DNA of 12,573 bases from contig CACGIB010000017.1 in NCBI GenBank assembly GCA_902573045.1, positions 1 to 12,573 on the forward strand, in the 5' to 3' direction. Origin of the DNA: an uncultured Prochlorococcus sp. (GTDB lineage Bacteria; Cyanobacteriota; Cyanobacteriia; PCC-6307; Cyanobiaceae). A program made the translations under genes and the position numbers. Position 1 is the stretch's first letter; each line of letters starts with the position of its first letter. Shown in pieces: positions 1-5,907 of the stretch. A model generated the notes under the pieces. It worked only from the letters and a program-made list of their open reading frames with translations. It did no database searches and was not told where the DNA came from.

Positions 1-117
1 CCAAAAGATCCTACGGAAAAGTTAAGTTCCATATTAAGTAATTCTGAGGTAAATTTTGAAATAGAAAAGATTGAACGTATCTTAGATTCAAAAAATAAAA
101 GTATGAATAAAAATTAA
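1..117 (+). CDS. 3' end of an unidentified gene (partial)
   Basis: Reading frame 1 is open from the window edge and codes for 38 residues before a TAA stop. The fragment is hydrophilic and charged, with a likely short helix (EIEKIERILDSKN) and a Lys/Asn-rich end (KSMNKN). It lies 19 bp upstream of the DUF2232 gene on the same strand, so it probably belongs to the same transcription unit. I do not recognise the family from this tail, and no motif supports a function. That it is a real gene end is inferred from the open frame, the coding-like composition and the tight spacing. Confidence 0.6.
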   Translation, partial: PKDPTEKLSSILSNSEVNFEIEKIERILDSKNKSMNKN

Positions 118-136
118 TTAAAAACATTTAAAAAAA

Positions 137-775
137 ATGAAAATAACAACAAAAACTGAAGCATTAAATATTGTTGAGACCTCATATTTAGCATCTTTTT
201 CGTCTTTATTGTGGGTTGCACTATATTATTTGCCCATTGGGGGAGCTTTATTAAGGTTGATTTTACCCCTCCCAATGATCTTATTGCACTTGAGAAGAGG
301 AACTAAAATTGCATTGGAAGGACTCTTAATTCAATTTCTACTTTTATTTATAATTATGGGTCCTGTTAGAGGAACTTTATTTTTATTTCCTTACGGGATT
401 TTGGCTTTTTGGTTGGGTTGGTGTTGGTTTAAAGAAAAGAGTTGGAAATTTAGTTTAACTGTAGGGGTTGTTATTGGAACCCTTGGCTTTTTACTAAGAG
501 TGATAGCATTATCAACGTTGGTTGGAGATAACCTTTGGGTATTAATTACTAGAGCGAGTTATGGTCTAATAGAAAAGGTGATTGGATTATTTAATTTACC
601 TCTATCTCCCTCAATTTTGAGTATTCAATTAGGTGCAATTTTATTAATAATTTTTCAAGAAATAGTTTATGTTTTAACGGTACATATAGTCGCTTATTCT
701 CTTTTCCCTAGATTCAAATTAACTATCCCAGATCCTCCAAGATTATTAAATAGTTTAGTTGATTTAAATCATTGA
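137..775 (+). CDS. DUF2232-type polytopic membrane protein
   Basis: A 212-residue integral membrane protein with about six hydrophobic segments, roughly at residues 17-34, 35-52, 62-79, 80-98, 105-128 and 159-190. A conserved-looking LPxxLLHLRRGxKxALEG stretch near residues 45-63 follows the second segment and is typical of the DUF2232 (YybS-like) family as I remember it. The biochemical role of the family is not established. I recall the fold being grouped with substrate-binding (S) components of ECF transporters, but that is memory and untested here. The ATG start has no Shine-Dalgarno and sits in a poly-A tract. The stop lies just upstream of, or overlaps, the CobT-like gene, which suggests co-translation. 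Confidence 0.8.
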   Translation: MKITTKTEALNIVETSYLASFSSLLWVALYYLPIGGALLRLILPLPMILLHLRRGTKIALEGLLIQFLLLFIIMGPVRGTLFLFPYGILAFWLGWCWFKEKSWKFSLTVGVVIGTLGFLLRVIALSTLVGDNLWVLITRASYGLIEKVIGLFNLPLSPSILSIQLGAILLIIFQEIVYVLTVHIVAYSLFPRFKLTIPDPPRLLNSLVDLNH

Positions 776-786
776 AAAAAGTAAGA

Positions 787-1941
787 ATGTACATTACAGA
801 ATTAGGGATAAATTTTTTTGGTAATGAATCCAATAAAAAAAAGCAACTTAATAAGTTAGAAATACTGACAAAGAATATAAATAATTTCAAAATATTTCTT
901 GTAATTGCTGGCACTAATACATCTCAAATTCCTGGAATTTCTGCTGCAGGCATTAATGCAAAATCAAGGAGAAAAACTGCGCTCGCCGATGCCGAATTTT
1001 TGCTTAAGGGTGCTTCAAAATATCATAAATATAAATTGCCTCTCCTCAATGCAGGAGTAACTCCGGCTCTAATAAGTCATGTTTGTTCCAAGCTTATAAA
1101 TATTTATCCAGTCATTGTTCCTCTAGGAATAGGCGTAAAGCCTTATTTTAATCATTTGGTTGTAGAAGATAGAGATTTGGGTCCATCAAATTGTCTTACT
1201 ACTGGTAAATCGATGTCCAAAGAGAGAGTTATAAATCTCTATGAAAGAGGCCTTGCGATAGGAAAATCCTCAAAACAACCCATCTTAATTGCTGAATCTG
1301 TACCAGGGGGCACCACAACTGCTCAGGCAGTAATGGAAGCATTTGGTTTAAGTGTGTCTAATTTAGTAGGGAGTAGTTTATTTAAAGCTCCAAGAGAACT
1401 TAAAAGAAAAGTAGTTCAAAAAGGACTTATAAATGCAAATCTTAAGACTGATTTTGACTCTTTTGATGTTGTCGCCGCGGTAGGTGATCCTTTCCAAGCT
1501 TTTTCAATGGGTCTATTAATTGGTGCCAGGTTTGCAAAACAACCTGTCATATTGTCTGGTGGGAGTCAGATGCTAGCTATCATTTTGCTTGTATTAGAAT
1601 TATTAGATGTGAAAAATGAAGATGACTCTATTGAAGATGTTTTTATTGCTACAACTGGGTGGCTTGTGAAAGATAATTCCCTAAATGATTTATTAAATCT
1701 AATTAATGAAAAATATGATGTCAAATTATTAGGTTTAGCGAGTCCTTTAAATTTTAATTATTCAAAATACAAAGAAATGAAAGATTATGAATTAGGTCAT
1801 GTAAAAGAAGGTGTAGGTGCTGGTGGAATATCATTGCTTGCTTTCTTAGATGGATTTAAAAATCAAGAAATAGTTTCATTGTGTCAACAAAATCTGGAAA
1901 TGATGAAGGCCCTAGGTCAAATTTCTTTAGAGGATTTCTGA
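787..1941 (+). CDS. UPF0284 protein, CobT-like phosphoribosyltransferase family
   Basis: A 384-residue protein of the UPF0284 / TIGR00303 group, distant relatives of CobT (nicotinate-nucleotide:dimethylbenzimidazole phosphoribosyltransferase). CobT joins a base to ribose phosphate to make the lower nucleotide loop of cobamides. Two CobT-like motifs are visible: AESVPGGTTTAQ at residues 169-180, matching CobT's GEMGIGNTT region, and KEGVGAGG with Glu341, matching CobT's GEGTGA segment that carries the catalytic Glu. The N-terminal GTNTSQIPGISAAG is also characteristic of UPF0284. A TTG at 772 in the same frame would add five residues and overlap the upstream stop. I prefer ATG 787 because remembered Prochlorococcus homologues begin MY-TELGINFFGNES. 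The next gene starts at the base after the stop. Family assignment is firm; substrate is inferred. Confidence 0.88.
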   Translation: MYITELGINFFGNESNKKKQLNKLEILTKNINNFKIFLVIAGTNTSQIPGISAAGINAKSRRKTALADAEFLLKGASKYHKYKLPLLNAGVTPALISHVCSKLINIYPVIVPLGIGVKPYFNHLVVEDRDLGPSNCLTTGKSMSKERVINLYERGLAIGKSSKQPILIAESVPGGTTTAQAVMEAFGLSVSNLVGSSLFKAPRELKRKVVQKGLINANLKTDFDSFDVVAAVGDPFQAFSMGLLIGARFAKQPVILSGGSQMLAIILLVLELLDVKNEDDSIEDVFIATTGWLVKDNSLNDLLNLINEKYDVKLLGLASPLNFNYSKYKEMKDYELGHVKEGVGAGGISLLAFLDGFKNQEIVSLCQQNLEMMKALGQISLEDF

Positions 1942-2940
1942 ATGTTTTCAAAATTTGCAACCAGAAGAGAATTTTTAAATTATGGTAAGCTTTCGCTTTT
2001 ATTTCTCTTAAACTCTTGTAGTAATCTTCCCAATAAAGTAAAAATTGCACTTCAAAATTCTTTTTATCCAGAATCTTTTAGAGATACGATTCCAAAAGAT
2101 TGGAAGCGGGAAAAAATTAATTTTGAAAGTACCCAAATAGAAAAAACTAGAAAAACAATTTTCAATTCTGACTTTACTTTAATAAACGATGGATGGATTA
2201 CTAGCATAGATTTTGCAGATTTTGAAAACATAAATGAATATCCATTGATCGAAAACTTGGATAAGAGATCGATTGATTTTTTGGGAAGTTTTAATGAAAA
2301 CCAGAGAAGTAAATTATTTCCTATTGGCGTAGTACCTTATACAATTATCATCAAAAATAATAAAGAATTAATAAATCCAGCCAGAACTTCTTGGGATTTT
2401 CTTCTTTCTAAAAAATTAACTGGGAAAATTATTTTTCCACAAAGTCCCAGAATAATATTGTCAATTTCTCAAAAAATTAATTCATCTAATTCTTTAAAAA
2501 AGCTCAAAAGCCAAGCAATGTTATTTGATGATAAAAATATCCTCAATTGGTTGATTAATTCTGATGCGTGTGTCGCAATAGTTCCTTATAGTCTCTGCTC
2601 AAAATATTTAAAAATAGATCCAAGGCTCTCTTTAGTTTTCCCAAGCCAAGGGGTACCTTTGATATGGTATTTTCTACTTAGTCGATCAAATCTAAATAAT
2701 GTAATATTAATGAAATGGATTAAATCTTTAGAAAATAAATCAATAGTAGATAAATTAGTAAGCCAAGGTTGGTATCTTCCATTCAATAGTTATTATTTAC
2801 AAAGTAAATATAAATCTGAGAGGTTCCCCATCTCAGGCCCTTCGGAGAAATGTTGGGAAAATAGTTGGTCTTTACCTGTTCTAACAAATGAACAAAAAAT
2901 TAATCTTAAAAATTTCTGGAATGAGTCTTTAATCCCATAA
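1942..2940 (+). CDS. Predicted Tat-exported or lipid-anchored solute-binding protein (PotD/Fe-binding-like)
   Basis: A 332-residue protein resembling the periplasmic binding components of polyamine/Fe(III)-type ABC transporters. The N-terminus has a twin-arginine-like motif (TRREFL, residues 7-12), a short hydrophobic core, and a lipobox-like LNSC with Cys26. Export by Tat and/or lipid anchoring is therefore plausible, though Asn before Ser-Cys is not ideal. Solute-binding features are LINDGWITSIDFAD near residues 80-93, the PIGVVPYTIIIKNN strand near 127-140, and a late GVPLIWYFLLSR segment, all placed as in PotD-like proteins. Its ATG abuts the upstream TGA with no gap, so translational coupling is likely. 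No cognate permease or ATPase is adjacent, and the ligand cannot be read from the sequence. The 3' end overlaps the convergent reductase gene by 12 bp. Confidence 0.7.
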   Translation: MFSKFATRREFLNYGKLSLLFLLNSCSNLPNKVKIALQNSFYPESFRDTIPKDWKREKINFESTQIEKTRKTIFNSDFTLINDGWITSIDFADFENINEYPLIENLDKRSIDFLGSFNENQRSKLFPIGVVPYTIIIKNNKELINPARTSWDFLLSKKLTGKIIFPQSPRIILSISQKINSSNSLKKLKSQAMLFDDKNILNWLINSDACVAIVPYSLCSKYLKIDPRLSLVFPSQGVPLIWYFLLSRSNLNNVILMKWIKSLENKSIVDKLVSQGWYLPFNSYYLQSKYKSERFPISGPSEKCWENSWSLPVLTNEQKINLKNFWNESLIP

Positions 2941-4071
2941 TCTTTTTGTCGGGGCTTCAATTAATAAGTTATGGGTTTGCTTTAATAAATTTGGTATATC
3001 TAACTGATTAGGACATTTAGGCACACATGCATTGCATTCTTGACAAAATGAGGAATTTTTTTCTTCCCACCAGTGGCCAGCTTTTCCTATTAAATTGTAT
3101 CTTTCTTTTGAAAATTCTAATTGACCATAACCAATAGATATATTCCTTAGACGAAGTATTTCTGGAATAGGTATTTCATTTGGGCATGGAAGACAACATC
3201 TGCATTGTTCACATTTGGTTGAATTTAATCTTTCATTAGCAACTTCCTCAATTTTATTAAGAGAGCTTTTTTCAAGTTTTGTAAGCTTATCGAAGGAGTT
3301 TCTAAGTTTATGCGCAAATTCAAAATCTTTTTTGTTTGTCGCCCCCAGAGACAACGTTGTAATGCCTTTTGACAAAAGAAATCGATAGGCTAATTCTAAT
3401 GGATGAAAAGGCTTAGAGGCCTCTAACAAAATATCACTTGGAGAATATAATCTACCGCCTTTATCAGCAGGTGATATTGCTAATACTCCCATACCTTTTT
3501 TTATAGCTTCCTCTGCCAAAGTAATTTTAGATTGATCTAAGTAATGTAAATGTAGGCTACAAAAACTAAAAACTTCACAGTTAATTGCATTTTTAATTAG
3601 CAAATAACTTCCGTGGGAACTAAAACCAACTTGATCAACTAGTTCCTTCTCAAGTATCCAAGATATGAATTTCTTACCTTCTCCAGTTAGAACCCAGTCT
3701 AGATGTTTTTTTAAGTTCAATCCATGAATTGCAAGATTATTAATTTTCTCGCGATTTAAATTTTTAAGAGATTTTTTAAAATTATTTTTTAAAAAGTTAA
3801 AATCACCCTTTGGTAAAACTTTGGTAGTAATCACCCAGTTTTTTTCTGGTATGTTGTCTTCTAATGCTAGTTTTTTTATTGAATTTCCAATAAGTGATTC
3901 AGCATCTCCATAAGAAGGTGCTGTTTCTATGTGGTTAATTCCTACATAATATGCATTTTTTATTATGCTATACATTTTTTCGAGACTTTCAGTTGCTCTC
4001 ATTGTCCCTAAAGTGAATAAGCTAACTTTCGCCCCTCTACCAAATGATCTTTTTTGTGAATCAATAATCAT
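2929..4071 (-). CDS. Aldo/keto reductase with C-terminal two-[4Fe-4S] ferredoxin-like domain
   Basis: A 380-residue predicted oxidoreductase of the COG1453 type. Residues 1-280 form an aldo/keto reductase (TIM-barrel) domain: the catalytic-site equivalents are Tyr54 (in SYGDAE), Lys84 (in ITTKVLP) and His116 (in LAIHG). The usual Asp of the tetrad appears as Glu49 (HIETA). The tail has two cysteine clusters: Cys287/290/293/296 followed by Pro, with an extra Cys292, and Cys343/346/349/353 followed by Pro, in standard CxxCxxCxxxCP form. This suggests two [4Fe-4S] clusters and electron transfer linked to NAD(P)H-type chemistry; the substrate is unknown. It starts at ATG and is transcribed away from riboflavin synthase. 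Its last four codons lie inside the solute-binding gene on the other strand. The soluble cytoplasmic location is inferred from the lack of a signal or membrane segment. Confidence 0.88.
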   Translation of the reverse strand: MIIDSQKRSFGRGAKVSLFTLGTMRATESLEKMYSIIKNAYYVGINHIETAPSYGDAESLIGNSIKKLALEDNIPEKNWVITTKVLPKGDFNFLKNNFKKSLKNLNREKINNLAIHGLNLKKHLDWVLTGEGKKFISWILEKELVDQVGFSSHGSYLLIKNAINCEVFSFCSLHLHYLDQSKITLAEEAIKKGMGVLAISPADKGGRLYSPSDILLEASKPFHPLELAYRFLLSKGITTLSLGATNKKDFEFAHKLRNSFDKLTKLEKSSLNKIEEVANERLNSTKCEQCRCCLPCPNEIPIPEILRLRNISIGYGQLEFSKERYNLIGKAGHWWEEKNSSFCQECNACVPKCPNQLDIPNLLKQTHNLLIEAPTKRLWD

Positions 4072-4111
4072 CTAAATATGATCAATTTATTTTTTTTTAC
4101 TCTTTAATTTA

Positions 4112-4117
4112 TTTATA
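4112..4117 (-). promoter_or_regulatory. Possible -10 element for the aldo/keto reductase gene
   Basis: Read on the minus strand this is TATAAA within CTATAAATAA, about 41 bp upstream of the ATG. No good -35 hexamer lies at 16-18 bp. The surrounding DNA is so A/T-rich that a chance match is likely. Confidence 0.2.
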
Positions 4118-4120
4118 GTT

Positions 4121-4126
4121 GATAAT
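4121..4126 (+). promoter_or_regulatory. Possible -10 element for riboflavin synthase
   Basis: GATAAT matches the TATAAT consensus at five of six positions and lies about 57 bp before the riboflavin synthase ATG. No convincing -35 is present. The same bases form GATAATGAT, a Fur-box-like half-site (see findings). This divergent spacer (112 bp) shows no RFN/FMN riboswitch-like structure: it is too short and too A/T-rich for one. Confidence 0.22.
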
Positions 4127-4183
4127 GATTTAAAGTAAATTAAAGTCAATACAAAATTTTGCAAAAATATTTCTCTTAAATCT

Positions 4184-4837
4184 ATGTTTACAGGAATAAT
4201 TCAATCAGTTGGAAAACTAAAACAAGAAAAAAATATTTTAGAAATTGAAATTCTAGATAACATATTTGATATGGCAATTGGTGACAGCATAGCTGTTGAT
4301 GGAATTTGTTTGACAGTTAAAGAGATTTTTCAAAATAAATTTACTGTTGATGTTAGTGAGGAAACATTAAAAAAAACAACTTTAGGAGTAAAGTCGAACC
4401 TTAATCAGATAGTTAATTTGGAGCCTGCTCTTAGGGTGTCTGACCGTCTAGGAGGGCATATAGTTAGTGGACATGTTGATGGCCTTGGAAAAGTTAAGAA
4501 TATAGAAAAATTAGAAAAATCTTGGCTCTTATCCATTGAGTGGCAAAATAATAATTTTTCGAAATATGTAGTTAATAAAGGCAGTATTTGCGTAAATGGT
4601 ATAAGTCTTACAATTGCAAAATATGAGCAGGAGGGAGAAATATTTACTATTGCGATAATTCCTCATACTTGGCACAAAACAAATCTGAATAAATTAAATG
4701 TTGGCGACAGTGTAAACCTTGAGGCAGATGCACTAATTAAGTATGTAGAGAAATTACTTTCGTTTAATAAAAATAGTAAACAAGATTTCTCTTCAAATAA
4801 TATTTCTTCGGAGTGGCTTAAAAAAAACGGTTGGTAA
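4184..4837 (+). CDS. ribE: Riboflavin synthase, alpha chain
   Basis: A 217-residue riboflavin synthase, which dismutates two 6,7-dimethyl-8-ribityllumazine molecules into riboflavin and 5-amino-6-ribitylaminouracil in the cytoplasm. The diagnostic N-terminus MFTGIIQSVG is present. The internal duplication of two lumazine-binding domains is plain: GDSIAVDGICLTV (residues 33-45) is echoed by KGSICVNGISLTI (132-144). GGHIVSGHVDG (90-100) marks the start of the second repeat. Length is normal for the family, with a short extra hydrophilic tail after about residue 192 (NKNSKQDFSSNN). No Shine-Dalgarno precedes the ATG. The gene is monocistronic here: divergent from the reductase and convergent with the AbrB-like gene, whose stop lies only 10 bp beyond its own. 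Some genomes call this gene ribC. Confidence 0.96.
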   Translation: MFTGIIQSVGKLKQEKNILEIEILDNIFDMAIGDSIAVDGICLTVKEIFQNKFTVDVSEETLKKTTLGVKSNLNQIVNLEPALRVSDRLGGHIVSGHVDGLGKVKNIEKLEKSWLLSIEWQNNNFSKYVVNKGSICVNGISLTIAKYEQEGEIFTIAIIPHTWHKTNLNKLNVGDSVNLEADALIKYVEKLLSFNKNSKQDFSSNNISSEWLKKNGW

Positions 4838-4847
4838 ATTATATTTT

Positions 4848-5201
4848 TTAATTTAATGGAATCAGATAAATTGTTCTTGACTCTTTTTTTAGATCGATTT
4901 TAAATTCCTGACCAGGTTCTAGACCTAATTTTTTGGTGTAGGCATGACCAATCAATAGGTTTCCATTGCCATGAACTTTAGTTTTGAATTCTACCTGTCT
5001 GCCTCTAGAAGCTCTATTCCCATTTTTCCCCTGACGACCATTTCCTATTTTGTAACCTTTTGCTTCGATAAGCGCTCTGTAAAAACTTTTTCTTAAGACC
5101 CTTCCGCTAGGACCTACGTACCCACAACCTTTTGCTATCTCATCTTCAGATTTTTTACTTAATAATTTTGCTTTTTCAAGAAGTTCTTTTCCTTCTAGCA
5201 T
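4848..5201 (-). CDS. Cyanobacterial AbrB-family transcriptional regulator (cyAbrB type)
   Basis: A 117-residue protein with the architecture of cyanobacterial AbrB-like regulators. It has an N-terminal region (MLEGKELLEKAKLL, then GCGYVGPSGRV and FYRALIEAKGY, residues 1-50), a basic Gly/Arg/Asn-rich linker (NGRQGKNGNRASRGRQ, 54-69), and a C-terminal swapped-hairpin-like domain with LLIGHAYTKKLGLEPGQEF (82-100). In characterised cyanobacteria cyAbrB proteins influence carbon/nitrogen-related and other genes as dimeric DNA-binding proteins; targets here are unknown. It follows ctaE on the same strand after 97 bp with no clear terminator between, so it could be read from the oxidase operon or from its own promoter. 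ATG start, no Shine-Dalgarno seen. Confidence 0.88.
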   Translation of the reverse strand: MLEGKELLEKAKLLSKKSEDEIAKGCGYVGPSGRVLRKSFYRALIEAKGYKIGNGRQGKNGNRASRGRQVEFKTKVHGNGNLLIGHAYTKKLGLEPGQEFKIDLKKESRTIYLIPLN

Positions 5202-5298
5202 TATCTGACAAATTTCTAATTATATATTCTTACTAAAAAGGAGAACTGTGGCAATATAAATTAATAAAAAATATATTTAATTCTTTAAACTTATTTTT

Positions 5299-5901
5299 TC
5301 ATAAAAGATACAAAATTATAAATAATATAACCCATATTCCATCTACAAAATGCCAGTACAACTCAACAGCCTCTAATGGAAACATATTTTGACTAGTTAA
5401 TCTTCCGCCATTTACTCTCGATTGCCAAGTAATAATTAAAATCATTAAAGTGCCTAGAGTGACATGTAATCCATGAAAACCAGTAAGAGCATAAAAAGTA
5501 CTTGCAAATAAATTGTCTGTTAATCCAAACGGTAAATGAAAATATTCAAACAGTTGACATATTAAAAATATAATTCCAAGAAAAGCAGTAAAAAATAACC
5601 ATTTTTGGGAATCAGAGTTTTTATCTTTTAAGAGTGCTTTACCTGCTTTATGGAAAGTTGCACTACTAACAAGTAATAAAATTGTATTGAGTGTAGGTAT
5701 TGGTAGTTCTAATTCATAAATGGCACCATCAGGTAGTGGATTTACTGCTTTATAAGTTAAATAAGCAGCAAAGAATCCAGCAAAAGTCATTCCGTCGGCA
5801 ATTAGGAAAGTTATAAGACCAAACATTCTGAAGTCTTCATGTGTTTCATTAACTTCAGAATTATTTTTTTGAATTTCTTTTGAGCTATCTAGAGTTGTCA
5901 T
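5299..5901 (-). CDS. ctaE: Cytochrome c oxidase subunit III
   Basis: A 200-residue, roughly five-helix membrane subunit of the aa3-type terminal oxidase. Diagnostic segments are FLIADGMTFAGFFAAYL (residues 32-48), GFHGLHVTLGTLMI (141-154) and VELYWHFVDGIWVILF (179-194), where the YWHFVD motif is nearly invariant in the family. It is the short cyanobacterial/bacterial form lacking the first two helices of longer homologues. The acidic residue of the first motif is Asp36, where many homologues have Glu. Subunit III stabilises proton uptake and turnover in characterised oxidases. The gene begins 6 bp after the ctaD stop and is the third gene of the ctaCDE operon. No Shine-Dalgarno precedes its ATG. 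Confidence 0.96.
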   Translation of the reverse strand: MTTLDSSKEIQKNNSEVNETHEDFRMFGLITFLIADGMTFAGFFAAYLTYKAVNPLPDGAIYELELPIPTLNTILLLVSSATFHKAGKALLKDKNSDSQKWLFFTAFLGIIFLICQLFEYFHLPFGLTDNLFASTFYALTGFHGLHVTLGTLMILIITWQSRVNGGRLTSQNMFPLEAVELYWHFVDGIWVILFIILYLL

Positions 5902-5907
5902 ATGTTT

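Noticed and set aside
723..914. 63-codon minus-strand frame over the DUF2232/CobT-like junction
   Set aside because: It lies antisense to two well-supported genes and shows no motif or ribosome site.
4136..4153. GTA...TAC pair resembling an NtcA site upstream of ribE
   Set aside because: The spacer is 12 bases, not the 8 required by the GTA-N8-TAC consensus.
4152..4161. CAAAATTTTG perfect palindrome before ribE
   Set aside because: A 10-bp A/T palindrome is expected by chance in DNA of this composition.
4838..4847. Possible shared terminator between ribE and the AbrB-like gene
   Set aside because: The gap is only 10 bp with no GC-rich stem.
5202..5298. Possible terminator or small RNA between ctaE and the AbrB-like gene
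   Set aside because: Only A/T-rich short self-complementary stretches are present; no stable stem with a T tract.
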